Assembly: GCA_020720525.1 (NCBI GenBank)
Contig: DYON01000117.1
Coordinates: 1 to 8,225 of the forward strand
Source: Acetofilamentum sp.
Lineage (GTDB): Bacteria > Bacteroidota > Bacteroidia > Bacteroidales > DTU049
Direction: 5' to 3'
DNA length: 8,225 nt
Under the pieces are notes generated by a model. That model worked only from the letters and a program-made list of their open reading frames with translations. It made no database searches and was not told the DNA's origin. Below are positions 1 through 5,388 of the stretch, in pieces; the stretch's first letter is position 1, and every line of letters begins with the position of its first letter. The position numbers were made by a program, and so were the translations under genes.

Positions 1-23
1 AGGGTGGTGAAGGGTTGCATGGG

Positions 24-32
24 GCAAAGATA
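24..32 (-). promoter_or_regulatory. Candidate Bacteroidota -7 box for a divergent gene off the left edge
   Basis: Read on the minus strand the sequence is TATCTTTGC, an exact match to the TAnnTTTGC -7 consensus of the Bacteroidota primary sigma factor. A minus-strand ATG follows 3 nt downstream (18-20), so any transcript would be nearly leaderless if that ATG is the start. I see no good TTTG -33 element at the expected distance upstream, which keeps confidence low. Confidence 0.3.
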
Positions 33-50
33 TATAATTAATTGAAATAA

Positions 51-72
51 GGGGATAAAATATTTTATTCCC
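51..72. repeat. 22-nt near-perfect palindrome, operator- or hairpin-like
   Basis: The arms pair GGG with CCC on the outside, then one G-T position, then a perfect 14-nt inner palindrome ATAAAATATTTTAT at 55-68. The mismatch at 54/69 would be a G-U wobble in RNA. No T-tract follows directly, so it does not look like a standard terminator. Its place between a minus-strand -7 box and the mlaE-like gene would suit a dimeric regulator site. Function is not shown. Confidence 0.5.
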
Positions 73-138
73 AGTAATTAATATAATTAGAAATTTCATA
101 TTCACCCCCATCTCAAAAAATATCCCTACATTCGCAGC

Positions 139-885
139 ATGATTCTCAAATTTCTCAATAGCATTGGTGCATACGTCCTTCTTATGTCGAGGGTTTTCCG
201 AAAACCCGACCGAATGGATCAATTCCGTAGTCAGGTGCTTAAAGAATTTCAACTACTCGGATTCGAATCGCTTGGTATTATTGCTATTATTAGTATGTTT
301 ATGGGAGCCGTTGTTGCTATGCAAACAGCATACAGTATCGATAGCCCTTTAATTCCTAGATACACGGTTGGCTATATTACTCGATCAACAATTGTTCTTG
401 AATTTTCTACTACTATCATGAGTCTTATTCTTGCCGGAAAAGTCGGCTCGCGTATTGCTGGTGAACTTGGAACTATGCGCGTTACAGAACAAATTGAAGC
501 TCTCGATGTTATGGGAATCAATTCTGCAAACTTTCTTATTCTACCCAAAATTGTTGCATTTGTACTGATTTTTCCTGTTTTAGTGGTTTGCTCAATGTTT
601 CTCGGTGTTGTTGGTGGATATTTAATGTCATTGGTTACTGATATGGTAAGTGTTGAAACATATATGTATGGTGTTCGCTCTTTCTTTTATCCTTTTGAAA
701 TATATTATTCTTTAATCAAATCTCTGTTTTTCGCCTTTCTGATTACATCAGTTAGCAGCTATTTTGGCTATACCGTAAATGGAGGTGCTCTCGAAGTTGG
801 ACGAGCCAGTACGAAAGCAGTTGTTCAAAGCAGCATTATGATTATTCTTTTCAACCTTATTCTCACTCAAATCTTGCTGCTATGA
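139..885 (+). CDS. mlaE: MlaE-family ABC transporter permease (lipid trafficking)
   Basis: Inner-membrane permease of the MlaE/TTG2B family, which with an MlaF ATPase moves phospholipids or related lipids between the inner membrane and the periplasm. The 248-aa length is usual for the family. An amphipathic N-terminus (about 1-45) leads to hydrophobic segments near 46-65, 90-105, 133-163, 190-210 and 230-248. The family core is visible: PRYTVG at 73-78, LEFSTTIMSLILAGKVGSRI from 87, then GTMRVTEQIEALDVMGIN at 111-128, containing the conserved EQIEAL coupling-helix motif. The ATG at 139 gives the expected MILKFLNSIG-type N-terminus; there is no clear Shine-Dalgarno. The stop overlaps the next gene's start by 4 nt (ATGA), which implies translational coupling with the ATPase. 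The family is clear; the lipid cargo is inferred. The symbol is by family, and no mlaD, mlaB or mlaC gene is in view. Confidence 0.93.
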   Translation: MILKFLNSIGAYVLLMSRVFRKPDRMDQFRSQVLKEFQLLGFESLGIIAIISMFMGAVVAMQTAYSIDSPLIPRYTVGYITRSTIVLEFSTTIMSLILAGKVGSRIAGELGTMRVTEQIEALDVMGINSANFLILPKIVAFVLIFPVLVVCSMFLGVVGGYLMSLVTDMVSVETYMYGVRSFFYPFEIYYSLIKSLFFAFLITSVSSYFGYTVNGGALEVGRASTKAVVQSSIMIILFNLILTQILLL

Positions 886-1634
886 TAGAAGTGAAAAATA
901 TTAGTAAAAGTTTTGATGGCAAACAGGTCCTCAAAAACATTTTCATCAACTTCGAACCTGGTGCAAACAATTTGATTATTGGAATGAGTGGCTCTGGTAA
1001 AACAGTTCTCCTCAAATCTCTGCTCGGACTTCACGAAGTTGACGAGGGTGAGATATTTTTCGATGGTCGGAATTTTACTGAAATGAAGGAAAATGATAGA
1101 AAAATGATTCGACAAGAAATTGGCACCGTATTTCAAGGGGGAGCTTTGTTCGATTCGTTGAGCGTTGAAGAAAATGTAATGTTCCCTCTCAATATGTTTA
1201 CTAACATGAAAGCTAACGAAAAATTAGATCGTGTAAATTTTTGTCTTCAACGTGTTAATCTCGAAAATGCAAATCAAAAATTCCCTTCCGAATTAAGTGG
1301 TGGAATGAAAAAAAGAGTTGCCATTGCTCGGGCTATTGTTTTAAATCCAAAATACCTGTTTTGCGATGAACCCAACTCGGGACTCGATCCCAAAACTTCG
1401 ATTGTTATTGATAATTTAATTAGTGAAATCACTCACGAATACAACATGACTACGGTTATAAACACACACGACATGAATTCGGTAATAGAAATTGGCGATC
1501 GGGTAAACTATATTTTTGAAGGAAATTTGTGGTGGAGTGGAACCAACAAAACCATCCTGGTTACCGACAACCAAGAGCTTAACGATTTCATTTATGCAAC
1601 AAAACTTACTCAACATCTAAAAGACAAACATTGA
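882..1634 (+). CDS. mlaF: MlaF-family ABC transporter ATP-binding protein
   Basis: Cytoplasmic ATPase partner of the permease upstream. All ABC motifs are present in 250 aa: Walker A GMSGSGKT at 34-41, Q-loop Gln85 within VFQGGALFDSLSV, signature LSGGMKKR at 138-145, Walker B YLFCDEP at 158-164 with the catalytic Glu163, D-loop SGLDP at 166-170, and H-loop His196. The FQGGALFDSLSV(E)EN stretch and LSGGM rather than LSGGQ are typical of MlaF/Ttg2A ATPases, as is the YLFCDEPNSGLDP block. The ATG overlaps the permease stop (882-885), so the two should be made together. It ends in a basic tail and its stop overlaps the next gene's TTG start. ATP-dependent lipid transport follows from the family; direction and substrate are not visible here. 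Confidence 0.94.
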   Translation: MIEVKNISKSFDGKQVLKNIFINFEPGANNLIIGMSGSGKTVLLKSLLGLHEVDEGEIFFDGRNFTEMKENDRKMIRQEIGTVFQGGALFDSLSVEENVMFPLNMFTNMKANEKLDRVNFCLQRVNLENANQKFPSELSGGMKKRVAIARAIVLNPKYLFCDEPNSGLDPKTSIVIDNLISEITHEYNMTTVINTHDMNSVIEIGDRVNYIFEGNLWWSGTNKTILVTDNQELNDFIYATKLTQHLKDKH

Positions 1635-2152
1635 ACGCTATCGACATTGTTATTGTTATTCCCATTGCTTGGGGAATGTACAAGGGATTCAGCAAAGGAC
1701 TAATACACGAGTTGGCTCAACTTGCAGCTCTAATTGCCGGTGTTGTTGCCGGTTTGTATCTGAGTAGCTGGATCGGAAGTGGAATTGCATCCATATTCGG
1801 AACCAACGAGCAACAAACTCAACTCATCTCATTTTCAATCGCTTTTTTAGGTGCTCTTGCTTTGGTTTTTTTTATCGCTGCTCGAGTTGAAAATGCGGTA
1901 AAAACAATTCATCTTGGACTTATCAATCGATTGCTTGGGGGTGTTTTTGCTTCGCTCAAGTTTCTTGTCATTTTGAGTATATTAATTAATTTTATCAACA
2001 CTACCGACCAATATGGTTTGATTCTAAAAAAGGAACAACGCGAAGGCAGTTTGCTCTATAAACCTGTTGGGGCTATTGCTCCACTCGTTTTACCAAAAAT
2101 AATGCAAGTGATGCCCGAGGAGAAAACGGAAGCCTCAAGTGATGAGTCATGA
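1631..2152 (+). CDS. CvpA-family inner-membrane protein
   Basis: A 173-aa membrane protein of the CvpA (colicin V production) family. Four hydrophobic segments are seen near 3-18, 26-46, 64-84 and 103-123, followed by a charged cytoplasmic-type tail. Family hallmarks are GMYKGFSKGLIHEL at 15-28, after the first segment, and LINRLLGGVFASLKFLV at 97-113 in the last. The start is TTG at 1631, overlapping the mlaF-like stop (TTGA, 1631-1634). The next ATG in frame is residue 16 and would destroy the first membrane segment, so TTG is strongly preferred. CvpA proteins are linked to envelope homeostasis and cell-surface stress in several bacteria; the biochemical role is unclear. Coupling to lipid-transport genes suggests an envelope function here, by inference only. 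Confidence 0.85.
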   Translation: MNAIDIVIVIPIAWGMYKGFSKGLIHELAQLAALIAGVVAGLYLSSWIGSGIASIFGTNEQQTQLISFSIAFLGALALVFFIAARVENAVKTIHLGLINRLLGGVFASLKFLVILSILINFINTTDQYGLILKKEQREGSLLYKPVGAIAPLVLPKIMQVMPEEKTEASSDES

Positions 2153-2166
2153 GTTTTGGGTGATGG

Positions 2167-2197
2167 GTTTATTCAGTTTTGAATAATACGTTTATTC
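2167..2197 (+). repeat. Short hairpin-forming repeats downstream of cvpA-like gene
   Basis: TTATTCA (2169-2175) and TGAATAA (2180-2186) form a 7-bp stem with a GTTT loop. The same GAATAA can instead pair with a second TTATTC at 2192-2197, and GTTTATTC occurs twice (2167-2174 and 2190-2197). This might act as a weak terminator for the mla-cvpA unit, but the stem is AT-rich and no T-run follows, so I cannot call it a terminator with confidence. Confidence 0.3.
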
Positions 2198-2225
2198 CAA
2201 TTTCAGTCCTGATTCTCAAATCCAT

Positions 2226-2233
2226 TATCTTTG
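2226..2233 (+). promoter_or_regulatory. Possible housekeeping -7 box upstream of the ECF sigma gene
   Basis: TATCTTTG matches the Bacteroidota primary-sigma -7 consensus TAnnTTTG. The expected -33 element (TTTG about 17-23 nt upstream) is poor; only a TTTCAG at 2201-2206 is near. If real it would give basal transcription with a leader of about 85 nt, in addition to the ECF-type promoter downstream of it. Confidence 0.3.
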
Positions 2234-2265
2234 TATAGATTGAAATAAAAAATAATTTCAATTGA

Positions 2266-2298
2266 CTGTAACTTTTCAAAGTTGATGTCGTCGTAGAC
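2266..2298 (+). promoter_or_regulatory. Candidate ECF-sigma promoter, copy 1, upstream of the sigma gene
   Basis: The -35-like block CTGTAACTTTT lies at 2266-2276 and the -10-like block GTCGTCGTAGAC at 2287-2298. The core GTAAC and CGTC elements are 16 nt apart, a spacing normal for ECF sigma promoters. The predicted start of transcription falls near 2299-2301, about 22-24 nt before the sigma ATG. A closely matching element precedes the DUF2807-barrel gene at 3835-3868, which argues against chance and suggests autoregulation. Confidence 0.62.
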
Positions 2299-2322
2299 TT
2301 GTGAAAAATCAACCAAAACCTG

Positions 2323-2826
2323 ATGGATAGAGCTGAATTCAATCGATGCGTAGAACTGTATTCCGATGCTGTATATCGCTTCATTATTAAGCATACAGCC
2401 GACGAAGCCGACGCTGCCGATATTGTTCAGGAATCGTTTGTGAGGTTGTGGGAGAAAGCCGAAACAGTGAATTTCAAAAAAGCGAAATCGTATCTTTTCA
2501 GTACTGCGTATCATGCCATGATCGACTACTTCAGAAAGAAAAAACGCTTTACTGGAAATTTTGACTTCAACGACGACCGCAGCAGTCTTCACCCCGCTAG
2601 CCCAGAAAAAGTAAGCGCATTCGACCTGAAAGCAATTCTGAACGAGGCACTCGACAGATTGCCCGAAATTCAGAAATCGGTAATTCTTCTGCGCGACTAC
2701 GAAGGCTACTCTTATGAGGAAATAGGCGAAATAACCAACCTCAACGAAAGCCAAGTGAAAGTGTATATATACCGTGGACGAATTGCACTCAAAAATTTCA
2801 TTAAACACCCCGATTTGGTTCTTTGA
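2323..2826 (+). CDS. ECF-type RNA polymerase sigma-70 factor
   Basis: A 167-aa extracytoplasmic-function sigma factor, the usual size. The sigma-2 region covers about 8-75, with the core-binding and -10-recognising helices in DAADIVQESFVRLWEKA (30-46) and KAKSYLFSTAYHAMIDYFRKKKR (53-75). A polar linker (76-100) precedes sigma-4 at about 103-160: LDRLPEIQKSVILLRDYEGYS, then the helix-turn-helix YEEIGEITNLNESQVKVYIYRGRIALK that should read the -35 element. The ATG at 2323 is the only good start, since an in-frame TGA lies at 2302-2304. The next gene begins at or just after its stop and encodes an anti-sigma-like membrane protein, the standard arrangement for control by a membrane signal. Two matching ECF-type promoters nearby are its likely targets. 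The inducing signal cannot be read from sequence. Confidence 0.93.
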   Translation: MDRAEFNRCVELYSDAVYRFIIKHTADEADAADIVQESFVRLWEKAETVNFKKAKSYLFSTAYHAMIDYFRKKKRFTGNFDFNDDRSSLHPASPEKVSAFDLKAILNEALDRLPEIQKSVILLRDYEGYSYEEIGEITNLNESQVKVYIYRGRIALKNFIKHPDLVL

Positions 2827-2828
2827 TT

Positions 2829-3827
2829 ATGATAAACAGAAACAACTATATAGAATTCATTGTCGATTTTTACGACGGAAAACTGTCGGAGCCAGAAAAG
2901 AAAGCTCTGATTGATTTTCTTAGTATTCATGCCAATATTCGCAAAGAGTTCGAAGATTATGGCGAAAGCTTCGACCTCAACAACGCAGCCGAAATTTATG
3001 CACCCAAGTCGCTCAAACACAAACTCTTGGATATTCCTGAAACCGAATTTAAAATGAGCGACGAGTGGCTGGTGGCTTTCTCAGAAGGGGATCTTGTTGG
3101 AAAAGAAGAGGAAAAAGTTCGCAGCATAATTGAATCGGACATTTATTGGAGTCGCGAACACCGCACTATGGCTGCAACCCGTATATCCCCCGATCGTTCT
3201 ATCGTTTTTCCAAACAAACAGTTGTTGATGCACAACGAAAAAAGTGGCTCTGTTCGACGATTCATATATATTGCGACAGCAGCAGCAGCAGCTCTTGTTA
3301 TTTCATATTTGCTTTGGTCGCCATCACAACCCAGAGTTGGTTTACAAAACAACAATTCAGTTGCACAAATCGACGCAAAACTTCCACATGTAACAACCAT
3401 CAACAACGATACAACCAAAAACTTCCCCGAAAAATTCTATAACATCTACAACAACCTTCCTGAAAACAATATTGCAAACAATTTGAGCAACACCGAAACG
3501 TCCATATCGCTTATGAACATTAAAACAGCGAGTCAATTAGCTGAAAAACCAATTGTCTTACCTGCTTATCTCAACGATAAACGCACCGAGTATATTTCCA
3601 TTTACGAATACTCCGAATTGCGATTAGCTATGAATAATCAATCAAAAGAGAAAAAAGGCGAAACCTTTAGCGATTGGAAAGATTGGGGTTTGGCTCTTGT
3701 TTCTGGCAATGGTTCTGTAAAAGATAATCCAGTATCCGACATCACTTTTAGAGAAGTTACAAGCTTTGGTTTCAACACATTAAACAACTTCACCGAAAAA
3801 AACATGTCGTTTGCTATCAAAAAATAA
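2829..3827 (+). CDS. Single-pass membrane protein, putative anti-sigma factor
   Basis: A 332-aa protein that I recognise by architecture and position only. An acidic cytoplasmic part (1-142) is followed by SVRR, one membrane segment (about 145-163, including five alanines from a CAG run) and a periplasmic, Asn-rich part (164-332). By the positive-inside rule the N-terminus is cytoplasmic, as for anti-sigma factors. The cytoplasmic part seems to hold two related units: YIEFIVDFYDGKLSEPEKK from residue 7 and DEWLVAFSEGDLVGKEEEK from 78. No zinc-binding HxxxCxxC is present, and there are no cysteines at all. The ATG at 2829 lies 2 nt after the sigma stop; an in-frame TTG at 2823 overlapping that stop is the alternative start. 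It probably holds the sigma factor inactive at the membrane until a periplasmic cue; this is inferred. Confidence 0.75.
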   Translation: MINRNNYIEFIVDFYDGKLSEPEKKALIDFLSIHANIRKEFEDYGESFDLNNAAEIYAPKSLKHKLLDIPETEFKMSDEWLVAFSEGDLVGKEEEKVRSIIESDIYWSREHRTMAATRISPDRSIVFPNKQLLMHNEKSGSVRRFIYIATAAAAALVISYLLWSPSQPRVGLQNNNSVAQIDAKLPHVTTINNDTTKNFPEKFYNIYNNLPENNIANNLSNTETSISLMNIKTASQLAEKPIVLPAYLNDKRTEYISIYEYSELRLAMNNQSKEKKGETFSDWKDWGLALVSGNGSVKDNPVSDITFREVTSFGFNTLNNFTEKNMSFAIKK

Positions 3828-3834
3828 AAACTTT

Positions 3835-3868
3835 CTGTAACTATTGGTTCAGCAAGGTCGTCATAAAC
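3835..3868 (+). promoter_or_regulatory. Candidate ECF-sigma promoter, copy 2, upstream of the DUF2807-barrel gene
   Basis: CTGTAACTATT (3835-3845) and GTCGTCATAAAC (3857-3868) match copy 1 at 10 of 11 and 10 of 12 positions. The GTAAC and CGTC cores are 17 nt apart, 1 nt more than in copy 1. Transcription would begin near 3869-3871, leaving a leader of about 13-15 nt. It sits in the 56-nt gap after the anti-sigma gene, so the surface-protein gene can be induced separately from, and perhaps more strongly than, the sigma/anti-sigma pair. Confidence 0.6.
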
Positions 3869-3883
3869 ACAAACTCAACAGTC

Positions 3884-5260
3884 ATGAAAAAGATATTATT
3901 AACCCTCGTTTTGTTTGTTCCAGCTCTTTTAGCTATATCACAAACCCGCACAGTCGATGCTTTCCAGAAAATTGATGCCAATGGCGATGTGCGCATCGTT
4001 CTTATTTCATCCAATAGCTACGCACTCGAATTCAATGGGAAAGACGAAGCTCCCAAAGGTCTCAATTGGTCAATCAACAATGGAACTCTTTCCATCGCCG
4101 CAAAAAGAACAGAAGAAACGGTTACTATTAAAGCAATGGCTCCTTCGCTCGAAGAAATCAAACTTAATTCGGTCGCAACCGCTTCAACAGAAGGTGTTTT
4201 TAAGGCCAATTCACTCAAGTTGATTGGTGATGGCGCATCCGAATTCAATATGAATTTAAGTTGCGAAACTATTGCACTCGATTTTCAAGGAGCAACAGAA
4301 GCAAATCTTCAAGGAAATGCCAACACTCTTACCGCTCGTCTTTCGGGTGCAAGCGATGTGAAAGCATACAATTTAAATATCAAAGAAGCCGACATATATT
4401 CGGATGGTGCTGCCGAAATCACTCTTACTGTTTCCGACAAATTAAAAGCCTATGGTAGTGGAGCTTCCGATATTACTTACAGCGGAAACCCAACCGACAT
4501 TGTAGTTGATACTGTGGGTGCTTCAAGCATCAGAAGAAGCGATGAAGTATCGTCAGATTCCGAAACCCCTGCCATTTCAAACGATTCCGATTGCAGCAAC
4601 AGCGATGAAAATATGGACGATAACGATGACGAGTTTAATGGGCACTGGGCTGGTCTCGGCTTAATGATGAATACTTTCATGAGCAATTATGGAGTCATGA
4701 ATACAGCTCCTAGCTACGCATTTATGGAAACCGAATTTTCTCGTTCTTTAGGCATTCAACTCAACTTCATGGAGTTTAACTACAACATTATTAAGGAAAA
4801 AGTTGGAATAACAACTGGTCTTGGTTTAAGTATTATGAACTATCGTCTTGGCGACGAAGTTCGCCTCACAGGCGACTCAGTAGCAATATTCAGCAACCCC
4901 GATGCACTATCGAACACCATTCGCAGCAAACTAACTGTAAGCTACCTTACCTTACCGCTCATGTTCGAATTGCAATCGAATAATGGAAACAATAGCAATA
5001 GTTTTCATTTTGGGATTGGTGTTTTTGGCGGAGTTAAAGTTGGCTCACACAGCAAAATTGTTACCAACGATGGTGGCAAAGACAATTTTAAATCGCAGGA
5101 CGATTTTCACTTAAATCCGTTCCGATATGGTGCCATGGTTCGCTTGGGCTGGAATTCGGTAAATCTTTTTGCACAATACAGTATCTCCGAAATGTTTCAG
5201 GCTGGCGAAGGTCCCGTAGTTTATCCAATGGAATTTGGTTTTTCGTTCGACCTGAACTAA
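3884..5260 (+). CDS. Secreted DUF2807 (GIN) domain fused to an outer-membrane beta-barrel
   Basis: A 458-aa envelope protein. A Sec signal peptide (about 1-20, ending AISQ) leads to a DUF2807 / GIN domain at about 23-216. This beta-solenoid is marked by G(A)(S/T) turns at residues 117, 136, 155, 175, 193 and 212, one per roughly 19-residue rung. A Ser/Asp-rich linker (about 217-250) leads to a C-terminal barrel-like region at about 253-458, with alternating strands such as GIQLNFMEFNYNI, VGITTGLGLSIMNYRL, SFHFGIGVFGGVKVG, FRYGAMVRLGWNSVNLFAQYSI and a final FGFSFDLN, resembling PorT-type porin-family barrels. The signal peptide has no lipobox. It should sit in the outer membrane; which side the solenoid faces is not certain. 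It follows the sigma/anti-sigma pair, has its own ECF-type promoter and ends at a strong terminator. Ligand or adhesion role is unknown. Confidence 0.85.
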   Translation: MKKILLTLVLFVPALLAISQTRTVDAFQKIDANGDVRIVLISSNSYALEFNGKDEAPKGLNWSINNGTLSIAAKRTEETVTIKAMAPSLEEIKLNSVATASTEGVFKANSLKLIGDGASEFNMNLSCETIALDFQGATEANLQGNANTLTARLSGASDVKAYNLNIKEADIYSDGAAEITLTVSDKLKAYGSGASDITYSGNPTDIVVDTVGASSIRRSDEVSSDSETPAISNDSDCSNSDENMDDNDDEFNGHWAGLGLMMNTFMSNYGVMNTAPSYAFMETEFSRSLGIQLNFMEFNYNIIKEKVGITTGLGLSIMNYRLGDEVRLTGDSVAIFSNPDALSNTIRSKLTVSYLTLPLMFELQSNNGNNSNSFHFGIGVFGGVKVGSHSKIVTNDGGKDNFKSQDDFHLNPFRYGAMVRLGWNSVNLFAQYSISEMFQAGEGPVVYPMEFGFSFDLN

Positions 5261-5283
5261 TTCTCACAGCGAAAATATTTTCC

Positions 5284-5318
5284 AAAAAGCTTGCTTTAGG
5301 GTAGGCTTTTTTTTTTTT
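5284..5318 (+). terminator. Intrinsic terminator after the DUF2807-barrel gene
   Basis: AAAAAGCTTGC (5284-5294) pairs with GTAGGCTTTTT (5301-5311) as an 11-bp stem with two G-U wobbles around a 6-nt loop (TTTAGG). The 3' arm runs into a tract of 12 T residues (5307-5318). It lies 23 nt after the stop and closes the sigma / anti-sigma / surface-protein unit, isolating the WD40 gene downstream. Confidence 0.88.
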
Positions 5319-5388
5319 ACGATTTTATAGATTCAAATGCATATTTTTTATATTTTTACACTCAAATTGCCATCGAATCTTTTTGCTT

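Larger units (their letters stand above)
1..138. other. Non-coding region upstream of the mlaE-like gene
   Basis: No open frame of useful length covers this AT-rich stretch. It contains a near-perfect palindrome at 51-72, a TATCTTTGC box on the minus strand at 24-32 followed by a minus-strand ATG at 18-20, and a weak plus-strand box TACATTCGC at 127-135 just before the mlaE-like start. It could be the intergenic region between two divergent transcription units, but the left neighbour lies outside the window and its direction is unknown. Confidence 0.6.

Noticed and set aside
127..135. TACATTCGC as the -7 box of the mlaE-like gene
   Set aside because: It differs from TAnnTTTGC at one position, lacks a TTTG -33 element, and would put the transcription start at or inside the ATG.
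2203..2808. 201-aa open frame on the minus strand across the sigma gene
   Set aside because: It lies antisense to a clear ECF sigma gene, its translation has no recognisable domain, and it is rich in residues expected from reading the opposite strand of a coding region.
3277..3291. Five CAG repeats as a possible phase-variable tract
   Set aside because: It is a trinucleotide run coding for alanines inside the membrane segment; a slip would keep the frame, and five units is short.
5349..5357. TATATTTTT as a -7 box for the WD40 gene
   Set aside because: It lacks the conserved G and any -33 element; the region is simply AT-rich, so the WD40 promoter remains unidentified.
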